Below are positions 43,484 through 52,242 of a stretch of 64,000 nucleotides of DNA, piece after piece. How positions within the stretch are numbered: the first letter of the stretch is position 1; every line of letters starts with the position of its first letter. The notes beneath the pieces were generated by a model. It was not told the DNA's origin and searched no databases. It saw only the letters and a list, made by a program, of their open reading frames with translations. The stretch comes from Fulvimarina uroteuthidis (GTDB lineage Bacteria; Pseudomonadota; Alphaproteobacteria; Rhizobiales; Rhizobiaceae), in the NCBI RefSeq assembly GCF_034321785.1, contig NZ_JAXLPB010000001.1, forward strand, positions 682,001 through 746,000, written 5' to 3'. Made by a program: the position numbers and the translations under genes.

Positions 43484-45958
43484 ATGTCAGCCACGACCCG
43501 CATCGACGCTCCCGTTCCAGAGCGGCGCTCCAACGACACCGACGCGCTTGCCAAGCAGATCCTCGAAAAGATGACCTATTCGATCGGCAAGCATCCCGAT
43601 CAGGCGCGCAAATATGACTGGCTTCGCGCGACGACCCTCGTCGTTCGCGACCGGATCATCGACCGGTGGTTCGAGTCCGGCAACCGGATCGAGACCAGCG
43701 GCGGCAAGGAAGTCTGCTACCTGTCGATGGAGTTTCTGATCGGCCGCCTCCTGCGCGATGCGATCAACAATCTTCAACTGACCGGGCCGATCACGGATGC
43801 GCTGGCCAAGTTCGGCGTCGAGCTCGACATGGTCGAACTCCTGGAGCCCGATGCCGCGCTCGGCAATGGGGGCCTCGGGCGCCTGGCCGCCTGCTTCATG
43901 GAATCCATGGCCTCGACCGGCGTGCCCGGCTATGGCTACGGCATCCGCTACGTGCATGGCTTCTTCCGCCAGGAAATCTCCGATGGCAGCCAGGTCGAGC
44001 TGCCCGAGACCTGGCTCGTCCACGGCAATCCCTGGGAGTTCGAGCGCCGCGACGCATCCTACGAGATCGGCTTCGGCGGAACCGTCAACACCATCCACGA
44101 AACCGGCAAGCCGCCGCGCCAGATGTGGCGCCCGTCCGAACGGGTTCTCGCCGTCGCCTACGACACGCCCATGGTGGGCTGGCGCGGCGAGCAGATCAAC
44201 ACGCTTCGCCTGTGGAGCGCCCAGGCCGTCGATCCGATCCTTCTCGACGCCTTCAACCAGGGCGACCATATCGGCGCGCTGGTGGAATCCAACAAGGCCG
44301 AGGCGATCACCCGCGTCCTCTACCCGGCCGATTCCCACCAAGCCGGCCAGGAGCTGCGCCTCCGGCAGGAATACTTCTTCTCGTCCGCCTCCCTCCAGGA
44401 CATGATCAAGCGCCACCTGAAGCGGCACGGCACCATCGAAACCCTGGCCGACAAGGTCGCCGTCCAGTTGAACGACACCCATCCGGCGGTCTCGATCGCC
44501 GAGCTGATGCGGCTTCTGGTCGACGTGCACGGCGTTGCGTGGGGGCAGGCCTGGGACATCACCCGCGCGACCTGCGGCTACACCAACCACACGCTCCTGC
44601 CCGAAGCGCTGGAGCACTGGCCGATCCACCTCTTCGAGCGGCTCCTGCCGCGCCAGATGCAGATCATCTACACGATCAACGCCGAGATCATCCGCTTTGC
44701 GGCCCAGGAAAAGCGCTTCGAGAGCTCGGACATCGCCGCGATCTCGCTGATCGACGAAGGCAACGGACGCCGGGTCCGCATGGGCCAGCTCGCCTTCGTC
44801 GGCTCCCACGCGGTCAACGGCGTCTCGGCGCTCCACACCGACCTGATGAAGGAAACGGTGTTCCAGGCGCTGCACAAGCTCTATCCCGACCGCATCCAGA
44901 ACAAGACGAACGGCGTGACGCCGCGCCGCTGGCTGATGGAGTGCAATCCCGAGCTGACCGACCTCATCCAGGAAGCGATCGGTCCGGCGTTCATCGACGA
45001 TATCGAGAAGATCAAGGATATCGACAAGTTGGCCGGCGATGCGGGCTTTGTCGAGAAGTTCGGCGCCGTGAAGCGCCGGAAGAAGGAGCAGCTCGCCCAT
45101 CTGATTTCCGAGCGCATGGCGCTGCAGGTGAACCCGGACGCGATCTTCGACATCCAGGTCAAGCGCATCCATGAATACAAGCGCCAGCTTCTCAACATCA
45201 TCGAGGCGGTCGCCCTCTACGACCAGATCCGCTCCCATCCGGAGAAGAGCTGGACGCCGCGCGTCAAGATCTTCGCCGGCAAGGCCGCACCGAGCTACGC
45301 GCAGGCCAAGGAGATCATCCAGCTTGCGAACGATGTCGCCCGGCTGATCAATTCCGATCCGGTGGTGCGCGATCTTTTGAAGGTCGTGTTCATTCCGAAC
45401 TACAACGTATCCGTCGCCGAGATCATCATGCCTGCCGCCGATCTGTCCGAGCAGATCTCGACCGCCGGGCTCGAGGCCTCGGGCACCGGCAACATGAAGT
45501 TCGCGCTCAACGGCGCCCTGACGATCGGGACGCTCGACGGCGCCAATGTCGAGATGCGGGAGCATATTGGCGACGAGAATATCTTCATCTTCGGCCTGAC
45601 CGCACCGGAAGTCGCCAGACGCCGCGCCCAGGCCCATTCCGGCCGGTCGATCATCGAGGATTCGCCGATCCTTCGCGAAGCCCTGCACGCCATCTCGTCC
45701 GGCCTGTTCAGCCCGGAAGAGCCGGCGCGCTATCACGGCCTCATCTCCAATCTCTACAACAATGACTGGTGGATGATCTGCGCCGATTTCCAGGCCTACT
45801 GGGACAAGCAGCGTGAACTCGACCTGCTCTACCAGGACCAGAGGGCGTGGCAGGCCAAGGCCGTCCACAACACCGCGCGCATGAGCTGGTTCTCCTCGGA
45901 CCGCTCGATCCGCGAATATGCCCGGGACATCTGGCAGGCAGGACCCGGCGCGGCGTAG
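43484..45958 (+). CDS. glgP: Glycogen/starch/alpha-glucan phosphorylase
   Basis: 824 residues, a full-length GT35 enzyme releasing glucose-1-P from glucan ends. Seen are ALGNGGLGRLAACFMESMAS, RYVHGFFRQEI, NDTHPAVSIAELMRLLVD, NKTNGVTPRRWL, and the pyridoxal-phosphate lysine in EASGTGNMKFALNGALTIGTLDGANVE (Lys at about residue 671). ATG 43484 lies six bases after pgi. The TAG stop at 45956-45958 is the first triplet of a repeat element. In related bacteria glgB follows glgP; here it does not. Confidence 0.96.
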   Translation: MSATTRIDAPVPERRSNDTDALAKQILEKMTYSIGKHPDQARKYDWLRATTLVVRDRIIDRWFESGNRIETSGGKEVCYLSMEFLIGRLLRDAINNLQLTGPITDALAKFGVELDMVELLEPDAALGNGGLGRLAACFMESMASTGVPGYGYGIRYVHGFFRQEISDGSQVELPETWLVHGNPWEFERRDASYEIGFGGTVNTIHETGKPPRQMWRPSERVLAVAYDTPMVGWRGEQINTLRLWSAQAVDPILLDAFNQGDHIGALVESNKAEAITRVLYPADSHQAGQELRLRQEYFFSSASLQDMIKRHLKRHGTIETLADKVAVQLNDTHPAVSIAELMRLLVDVHGVAWGQAWDITRATCGYTNHTLLPEALEHWPIHLFERLLPRQMQIIYTINAEIIRFAAQEKRFESSDIAAISLIDEGNGRRVRMGQLAFVGSHAVNGVSALHTDLMKETVFQALHKLYPDRIQNKTNGVTPRRWLMECNPELTDLIQEAIGPAFIDDIEKIKDIDKLAGDAGFVEKFGAVKRRKKEQLAHLISERMALQVNPDAIFDIQVKRIHEYKRQLLNIIEAVALYDQIRSHPEKSWTPRVKIFAGKAAPSYAQAKEIIQLANDVARLINSDPVVRDLLKVVFIPNYNVSVAEIIMPAADLSEQISTAGLEASGTGNMKFALNGALTIGTLDGANVEMREHIGDENIFIFGLTAPEVARRRAQAHSGRSIIEDSPILREALHAISSGLFSPEEPARYHGLISNLYNNDWWMICADFQAYWDKQRELDLLYQDQRAWQAKAVHNTARMSWFSSDRSIREYARDIWQAGPGAA

Positions 45959-45979
45959 CGCATCGGCCCGCAGATCGGA
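45956..45979. repeat. Partial palindromic intergenic repeat, copy 2 (left arm only)
   Basis: TAGCGCATCGGCCCG is identical to 2826-2840, and similarity continues for about 10 bases (AGATCGGA) before fading. The TAG is the stop codon of glgP. The rest of the 209-base glgP-glgC spacer shows no gene and no recognisable glgB remnant. Confidence 0.6.
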
Positions 45980-46167
45980 AGAGCCATGGTGGCGCCCTGC
46001 AAAACGTCGGGGCGCGGCCGCAAGTCCTAGCCTTGCAGATCTTTTCCGGGCTAACCTTCCTCGCAACGCGGCGCGCCATATCTCAAGACGTGCTTCGAAC
46101 GACCGGGCCTTCAGATCCGGCGGGAGCCGCCGTCTGCGCGATGGCGATTGGAACGGGAGGAACATTC

Positions 46168-47433
46168 ATGACGGACCAGAGGCCACCGGCCCCCCTTGCG
46201 CGTGACACGATGGCCTATGTCCTGGCCGGCGGACGCGGTTCGCGGCTGAAGGAATTGACCGACACGCGCGCCAAGCCGGCCGTCTATTTCGGCGGCAAGA
46301 CCCGCATCATCGATTTCGCCCTGTCGAACGCCATCAATTCCGGCATTCGCCGCATCGGCGTGGCGACGCAGTACAAGGCGCACAGCCTCATCCGCCATCT
46401 GCAGAACGGCTGGAACTTCCTGCGCCCGGGGCGCAACGAAAGCTTCGACATCCTGCCCGCATCGCAGCGCGTGTCCGAGGACCAGTGGTATGCCGGCACC
46501 GCCGACGCGGTCTACCAGAACATCGAGATCATCGAGGATCACGCGCCGAAATACATGATCATTCTCGCCGGCGATCACATCTACAAGATGGATTACGAGA
46601 TCATGCTCCAGAGCCACGTGGACTCCGGCGCCGACGTCACGGTCGGCTGCCTGGAAGTGCCGCGCATGGAAGCGTCGGGCTTCGGCGTCATGCATGTCGA
46701 CGAAAGCTTCAAGATCACCGAATTCGTGGAAAAGCCCAAGGACCCGCCGTCGATGCCGGGCCGGCCCGACATCGCGCTGGCATCCATGGGCATCTACGTG
46801 TTCGAGACCCGGTTCCTGATGGAGGTGCTTCGCGAGGACGCGGAGGATCCCAATTCCTCGCGCGATTTCGGCAAGGATATCGTCCCGAAGATCGTGAAGA
46901 AGGGCGGCGCCTACGCCCATCGCTACAACCTGTCCGTCGTGCGGTCGAGCAACGAGCCGACCCACGAGGCCTATTGGCGGGACGTGGGAACGATCGACGC
47001 CTACTGGCAGGCCAATATCGACCTGACGGACGTCGTCCCCCCGCTCGACATCTACGATCGCGACTGGCCGATCTGGACCTATGCGGAAATCGTGCCGCCG
47101 GCCAAGTTCGTGCACGATATCGATGGCCGCCGCGGGTCCGCCACCTCCTCGCTCGTATCGGGCGACTGCATCATCTCCGGCGGCGCGCTCAATCGCTCGC
47201 TCCTGTTCACCGGCGTTCGCCAGCGCTCCTATTCGCAGCTCGACCATGCGGTCGTGCTGCCGGGCTGCCGCATCGGGCGCCATGCGCGCGTGACGAACGC
47301 GATCCTCGACCGCGGCGTCGAGATCCCGGACGGGCTCGTGATCGGCGAAGATCCCGAGCTCGACGCAACGCGCTTCCGGCGCTCGGAGAACGGGATCTGC
47401 CTCGTCACCAAGCCGATGATCGACCGGCTGTGA
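46168..47433 (+). CDS. glgC: Glucose-1-phosphate adenylyltransferase (ADP-glucose pyrophosphorylase)
   Basis: 421 residues from ATG 46168 (GGGAGG seven bases upstream). It makes ADP-glucose, the donor for glycogen synthase, and is normally the allosterically controlled step. Visible motifs are the nucleotide loop AGGRGSRLKELTDTRAKPAVYFGGK, FALSNAINSGI, AGDHIYKMDY, the glucose-1-P site VEKPKDPP and YWRDVGTIDAYWQAN. The C-terminal left-handed beta-helix includes SGGALNRSLLFTGVR and the end VIGEDPELDATRFRRSENG. It is separated from glgA by a 111-base gap holding a hairpin. Confidence 0.96.
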   Translation: MTDQRPPAPLARDTMAYVLAGGRGSRLKELTDTRAKPAVYFGGKTRIIDFALSNAINSGIRRIGVATQYKAHSLIRHLQNGWNFLRPGRNESFDILPASQRVSEDQWYAGTADAVYQNIEIIEDHAPKYMIILAGDHIYKMDYEIMLQSHVDSGADVTVGCLEVPRMEASGFGVMHVDESFKITEFVEKPKDPPSMPGRPDIALASMGIYVFETRFLMEVLREDAEDPNSSRDFGKDIVPKIVKKGGAYAHRYNLSVVRSSNEPTHEAYWRDVGTIDAYWQANIDLTDVVPPLDIYDRDWPIWTYAEIVPPAKFVHDIDGRRGSATSSLVSGDCIISGGALNRSLLFTGVRQRSYSQLDHAVVLPGCRIGRHARVTNAILDRGVEIPDGLVIGEDPELDATRFRRSENGICLVTKPMIDRL

Positions 47434-47466
47434 CCTGACCGCTTCGATCCTTGCGAACGACACACC

Positions 47467-47491
47467 CACCCGGAGCCGATCGCTCCGGGTG
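47467..47491 (+). terminator. Perfect 10-bp hairpin between glgC and glgA
   Basis: CACCCGGAGC (47467-47476) and GCTCCGGGTG (47482-47491) pair perfectly around a 5-base loop. The tail is TCGGAACTTTGAG, lacking a real U-tract, so it is more likely a partial terminator or mRNA-processing stem that sets the relative dose of glgC and glgA. Confidence 0.55.
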
Positions 47492-47544
47492 TCGGAACTT
47501 TGAGAAATGACGTCCGCGGGCGTACAGTTGAGAGTGAACCTTCG

Positions 47545-49002
47545 ATGAGCCTTCAAGTCCTGTCGGTCGCGTCCGAAGTCTATCCCATCATCAAGACGGG
47601 CGGTCTTGCGGATGTGGCCGGAGCGCTTCCGGGCGCGCTGAAGGGTCAGGGCGTCACCATGAAGACGCTGATGCCGGGCTATCGCGATGTCGAAGCGAAG
47701 CTCGGCGCCGGCCGGACGGTGGCGGTTTTCGACGATCTCCTGGGGGTCGAGGCGGAGGTGCGCGCCGTCCGGTCCGGCGGGCTCGATCTTTTCGTCCTTC
47801 ACGCCCCAGCGCTCTACGACCGCGAGGGCGGCCCCTATCTGACCGCGCTCGGCTACGATCATCCGGACAATTGGCATCGCTTCGCCGCCCTGTCGCTCGC
47901 CGGCGCCCGGATCGCCGAGGGCGCGATCGAAGGCTACGCGCCCGACATTCTCCACGCCCACGACTGGCAGGCGGCGCTCGCGCCGGTCTATCTCGCCTTC
48001 CCGAAACGGAAGAAGAAGACGGTCCGAACCGTCCTGACGATCCACAATCTGGCGTTTCAGGGCAATTTCGCGCCGACGATCTTCGGAAGGCTGGGGCTCG
48101 CAGACGAGGCCTGGTCGATGGACGGGGTCGAATTCTTCAACAATGTCGGTTTCCTCAAAGGCGGCATCTATGCCAGCGACCGGGTCACCACGGTCAGCCC
48201 GACCTATGCCCGCGAAATCCTCACCGAAGAGGGTGGCATGGGACTCGGCGGTCTTTTGCGCGAGCGCGGCGAAGCGGTCTGCGGCATCGTCAACGGCATC
48301 GATACCGGCGCCTGGAATTCGGCCGACGACGCGATGCTGCCGGCGACCTACGATGCCGCGACGCTCGACCGGCGCGCCGTCAACCGGACCGCGCTTCTGG
48401 AGGAAATGGGCCTTGCGCCGACGCAAGGGCCCATCGTCTCCATCGTCAGCCGCCTGACATGGCAGAAGGGCCTCGACGTGGTGGCCGAGATCGCCGAGGC
48501 GATCGTCGAGAAAGGCGCGAGCCTGATCGTCGTGGGCACCGGCGACGCCCAGATCGAGGGGGCGTTCCAGAAGCTCTCGGTCGCCCATCGCGACAGGATC
48601 GGCGTGCGGATCGCCTATGACGAGGCACTGTCGCACCGGGTGCAGGCGGGCGCGGACGCGATCCTCATCCCATCGAGGTTCGAGCCCTGCGGCCTCACCC
48701 AGCTCTACGGCCTGCGCTATGGCTGCATCCCCCTCGTGGCCCGGGTGGGCGGCCTCGCCGATACGGTCATCGATGCCAATTACGCCGCCCGACAGGCCGG
48801 CTGCGCCAACGGCATCATCTTCGACGATGCGTCGCCGCAATCGATCCTGACCGCGATCGACCGGCTGATCGAAATCTACCAAACCCCCGGCCCGTGGCGC
48901 GCGATGCAGACGGCGGCGATGGGCAGCGACGTCTCGTGGACGGCGAGCGCCGAGCTTTACGCGAACCTCTATCGCGATCTGATGAAGGACGATGCACGAT
49001 GA
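47545..49002 (+). CDS. glgA: Glycogen synthase (ADP-glucose dependent)
   Basis: 485 residues from ATG 47545, where the conserved N-terminus MSLQVLSVASEVYPIIKTGGLADVAGALP (with the ADP-glucose-binding KTGGL loop) begins. GT5 features continue with LHAHDWQAAL, TIHNLAFQG, VNGIDTGAWN, IVSRLTWQKGLDVV and SRFEPCGLTQLYGLRYGCIPLVARVGGLADTV. It extends alpha-1,4-glucan chains. It overlaps pgm by 4 bases (ATGA), so synthase and mutase are produced together. Confidence 0.96.
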   Translation: MSLQVLSVASEVYPIIKTGGLADVAGALPGALKGQGVTMKTLMPGYRDVEAKLGAGRTVAVFDDLLGVEAEVRAVRSGGLDLFVLHAPALYDREGGPYLTALGYDHPDNWHRFAALSLAGARIAEGAIEGYAPDILHAHDWQAALAPVYLAFPKRKKKTVRTVLTIHNLAFQGNFAPTIFGRLGLADEAWSMDGVEFFNNVGFLKGGIYASDRVTTVSPTYAREILTEEGGMGLGGLLRERGEAVCGIVNGIDTGAWNSADDAMLPATYDAATLDRRAVNRTALLEEMGLAPTQGPIVSIVSRLTWQKGLDVVAEIAEAIVEKGASLIVVGTGDAQIEGAFQKLSVAHRDRIGVRIAYDEALSHRVQAGADAILIPSRFEPCGLTQLYGLRYGCIPLVARVGGLADTVIDANYAARQAGCANGIIFDDASPQSILTAIDRLIEIYQTPGPWRAMQTAAMGSDVSWTASAELYANLYRDLMKDDAR

Positions 49003-50627
49003 TCGAAACGATCGCCACCAGACCCTATGACGACCAGAAACCCGGCACGTCGGGCCTTCGCAAGAAGGTCCCGCACTTCAAGCAGCCGCACTACGTCCAC
49101 AACTTCCTGCAGGCGACCTTCGACACGGTGGGCAGGGGCGATCTGGAAACCCTCGTCATCGGCGGCGACGGCCGGTACTTCAACCGGGATGTCGTGGCGA
49201 TCGCGATCCGCATGGCGGCGGCGAACGGCTATGGCCGGGTGATCGTCGGCCAGGGCGGCATCCTGTCGACCCCGGCCGCCTCGAACCTCATCCGCAAGCG
49301 CGGCGCCGCCGGCGGTATCATCCTGTCCGCCAGCCACAATCCCGGCGGCCCGAACGGCGATTTCGGCATCAAGTACAATATCGAGAACGGCGGGCCGGCA
49401 CCCGAAAGGATCACGTCGGCGATCTACGAGAAGACCCGGTCGATCGAGAGGTTCCGGATCTTCTCCGCCCCTGCCCCCGAGTTCGATGCCGTCGGGGAGC
49501 ACAGGCTCGGCGACATGGTGGTCGAGGTGGTCGATCCCGTATCCGACTATGCCGACCTGATGGAGGAGCTGTTCGACTTCCCGAAGATCCGCGCGCTGAT
49601 CGACGGCGGCTTCACGCTGCGCTTCGACGCCATGCATGCGGTGACCGGGCCCTACGCCACCGAAATCCTCGAAAACCGGCTTGGTGCCGCCAAGGGCAGC
49701 GTCGTCAACGCGGTGCCGATGGAAGATTTCGGCGGCGGACATCCCGATCCGAACGCGGTGCATGCCGCAAATCTCATCGCGGCCATGATGAGCGAGGACG
49801 GTCCCGATTTCGGCGCCGCGTCCGATGGCGACGGCGACCGCAACCTCATCGTCGGCAAGGGCATCGTCGTCACGCCATCCGATTCTCTTGCGGTTCTGGC
49901 GGCCAACGCCCATCTGGCGCCCGCCTACAGGCAAGGAATCGCCGGGGTCGCCCGCTCCATGCCGACGAGCCAGGCGGTGGACCGGGTGGCCGACAAGCTC
50001 GGCATCAAGACCTTCGAGACGCCGACGGGCTGGAAATATTTCGGCAATCTGCTCGATGCCGGCAAGGTCACGATCTGCGGCGAGGAAAGCGCCGGGACCG
50101 GGTCCGACCATGTGCGCGAGAAGGACGGCGTCTGGGCGGTGCTCCTGTGGCTTAACATTCTGGCGGAGCGGCGGGAAAGCGTCCGCGGCATCGTCGAGGG
50201 CCACTGGTCGGAATTCGGCCGCACCTTCTATCAGCGCCACGATTTCGAGGAGGTCGACAGCGACAAGGCCGAGGGCCTGATGGAATCCCTGCGCGACCGG
50301 CTCGCCTCCATGGCCGGCCAACGCTTCGGCTCCCTCGTCGTCTCGGAAGCCGACGATTTTTCCTACAAGGATCCGATCGACGGGTCGGTCGCGACCGGCC
50401 AGGGCGTGCGCATCGTGTTTTCGGGCGGGGGGCGGATCGTCTTCCGGCTTTCGGGGACCGGCACCGCGGGCGCGACACTGCGGGTCTATATCGAGCGGTA
50501 CGAGAGCAATCCCGACAGACATGGCGACGCACCTGGAGAGGCCCTCGCCGAGCTGATCTCGATCGCCGACAGCGTCGGCGAGATCCGCAGGAGAACCGGC
50601 CGCACGGAACCCGACGTCATCACCTGA
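48999..50627 (+). CDS. pgm: Phosphoglucomutase (alpha-D-glucose phosphate specific)
   Basis: 542 residues, interconverting glucose-1-P and glucose-6-P. The phosphoserine loop is GIILSASHNPGG, the Mg-binding loop DGDGDRN, the sugar-specificity loop CGEESAGTGSDHVREKDG and the phosphate-binding site RLSGTGTAGATLRVYIE near the C-terminus. The N-terminal KPGTSGLRKKV is also standard. The start ATG lies within the glgA stop. It links GlgP/GlgC to Pgi in the same operon. Confidence 0.96.
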   Translation: MIETIATRPYDDQKPGTSGLRKKVPHFKQPHYVHNFLQATFDTVGRGDLETLVIGGDGRYFNRDVVAIAIRMAAANGYGRVIVGQGGILSTPAASNLIRKRGAAGGIILSASHNPGGPNGDFGIKYNIENGGPAPERITSAIYEKTRSIERFRIFSAPAPEFDAVGEHRLGDMVVEVVDPVSDYADLMEELFDFPKIRALIDGGFTLRFDAMHAVTGPYATEILENRLGAAKGSVVNAVPMEDFGGGHPDPNAVHAANLIAAMMSEDGPDFGAASDGDGDRNLIVGKGIVVTPSDSLAVLAANAHLAPAYRQGIAGVARSMPTSQAVDRVADKLGIKTFETPTGWKYFGNLLDAGKVTICGEESAGTGSDHVREKDGVWAVLLWLNILAERRESVRGIVEGHWSEFGRTFYQRHDFEEVDSDKAEGLMESLRDRLASMAGQRFGSLVVSEADDFSYKDPIDGSVATGQGVRIVFSGGGRIVFRLSGTGTAGATLRVYIERYESNPDRHGDAPGEALAELISIADSVGEIRRRTGRTEPDVIT

Positions 50628-50761
50628 TCGGTCGCGCTCGCCGATGGCGACGCTGCGACCGGACTGTCGCGGCCGGCCTTCGGGCGCGGCGCGGCGCATG
50701 GCCGGGCTCGATCCGGGGGCCGGCGCGCCGAGTTCGGGCATGGCCTGTGCCAAGCGGGTCT

Positions 50762-51940
50762 TCAGCCCATCCGGGGCATCTTGAACGTCATGCGGGTTCC
50801 TTCATCGTCGGACACCGCGTCGAGGGTCCCGTCGTGGGCTTTGGCGATCTCGCTGGAGATGAACAGGCCGAGACCCAGCCCCTGCTGGGTGTTCGTCGCA
50901 TCCCCCCGCGCGAACGGCTGGAAGATGTTCTTCATCGCATCGTCCGACATCGGCTTTCCCGAATTGCGAACCCGGATCGTGAAGAATTCCTGCGTCGTCG
51001 CGATGTCCACCGAGACGACGCCGCCGCGCGCCCCGTGCGTCACCGCATTGCCGAGAAGGTTGGACAGGAGCTGCCCGATCCGCAGGGAATCGCACAGAAC
51101 CGGCGCGCCAATGTCGATCCTCTTGTCGATGGCCTGATCGGGATGGGCCGACTGCAATTCCTGGATCACCTGCCCCAGCGTCGTCTCCAGATCTTCGTCG
51201 ACGGTCTTTTGCAGCGTGATGCCACCCCCGAGTCGGCCGCGCGCGAAATCGAGAATATTGTCGACGAGGCTGCGCATTCTGAACACGCTGCCGTTCACCA
51301 GGGTCGCTATATATTGGGCGCGCTCGTTCAGCGGCTCGCGCCTGATCATCTTCATGCCGGAATCGATCGATGCCAACGGGTTGCGCAGATCGTGGCCGAG
51401 AACCGCGATGAACTGCTCGCGCAATTGCGCGACCCGGCGTTCGTCGAGAAGATTGGCCGTCGCCAGGGCCAGCCGCTCGTCGGCATCGAGCTGCGTGGCG
51501 ATCAGGTCGGCGAACAGCGCGAACATCGCGACGGTTTCCGGATTGTCCAGCTTGGCGGGTTCGGGATCGAGCGCACAGAGCGTCCCGAAGAATTCGCCGT
51601 TCTCGCGAATGATCGGGACCGAGATGTAGCTCTCGAAGCGATAGGTGCGCGGGGTCGGATGATCGCAATAGTGTGGATCGCTCGACGCATGATTGATGAC
51701 GATGGGCTCGCGGCGGCGCTCGACCTCGTGGCAGAGCGTCGTCTTCAGATCCAGCGCGTCGCCGGGCTTCAGGCCGAGATGGGTGTGGTCGAGCGTCTGG
51801 CAGGTGATCCAGGCCGTGTCCGTCACCCGCGCAACGGCCGCAAACCCCATGCCCGTCGTGCGGCAGATCACGTCGAGGATCGTCGGAACGGCCTTGACCC
51901 GGCCAACGGCTTCGATGTCTCCCAGGAACTGCTCGTTCAA
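50762..51940 (-). CDS. GAF-domain sensor histidine kinase
   Basis: About 392 residues if the TTG at 51940 is the start (GGGGA nine bases upstream). An open frame extends to 52213 with ATG options at 52213 and 52117, but that part is compositionally poor and would cover most of the glgX promoter. A GAF domain occupies about residues 5-160 (LDVICRTTGMGFAAVARV, SYISVPIIRENGEFFGTLCALDPEPAKL). A HisKA domain follows with AVLGHDLRNPLASIDSGMKMI, then an HATPase domain with LLSNLLGNAVTHG and GLGLGLFISSEIAKAHDG. There are no membrane helices. It lies on the opposite strand between pgm and glgX; no response regulator is adjacent. Confidence 0.82.
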   Translation of the reverse strand: MNEQFLGDIEAVGRVKAVPTILDVICRTTGMGFAAVARVTDTAWITCQTLDHTHLGLKPGDALDLKTTLCHEVERRREPIVINHASSDPHYCDHPTPRTYRFESYISVPIIRENGEFFGTLCALDPEPAKLDNPETVAMFALFADLIATQLDADERLALATANLLDERRVAQLREQFIAVLGHDLRNPLASIDSGMKMIRREPLNERAQYIATLVNGSVFRMRSLVDNILDFARGRLGGGITLQKTVDEDLETTLGQVIQELQSAHPDQAIDKRIDIGAPVLCDSLRIGQLLSNLLGNAVTHGARGGVVSVDIATTQEFFTIRVRNSGKPMSDDAMKNIFQPFARGDATNTQQGLGLGLFISSEIAKAHDGTLDAVSDDEGTRMTFKMPRMG

Positions 51941-52242
51941 GCCCTCACGATCCCCTTCGCGCGTGCAATATCCGTCTTCCGTACCCTTCGCGCTGACCGT
52001 TGTAAACCGGACGCAGCCCCCCTTAGGAGAACCGGTCTCACGGTTGGACGGAGGCGGCAGGCGCACGTGCCGGACCGACAAACGCACTGAAACATAAAGC
52101 GGATTGAACGGGGCCATAATCGGCAACCCGGGCGGGCTCCACGCCGCCCCCTTGGCCGACGCCGGAGCAAGGGTTTTGCCGGGGACGGAGCTGACGTCGC
52201 GCCGCTCTGGCATGGACCGGTTTCTGACGTTAAAGCGATGCC
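51941..52242. promoter_or_regulatory. Divergent region between the GAF kinase and glgX
   Basis: About 302 bases that must hold promoters for both genes. TTTCTGACGTTAAAGCG just before the glgX ATG is the only AT-rich stretch. No clear operator, terminator or small gene is visible. The extent of the kinase gene into this gap is uncertain. Confidence 0.35.

Noticed and set aside
45980..46167. Possible glgB remnant between glgP and glgC
   Set aside because: No GH13 motif or conserved C-terminal segment could be found in any frame of the spacer.
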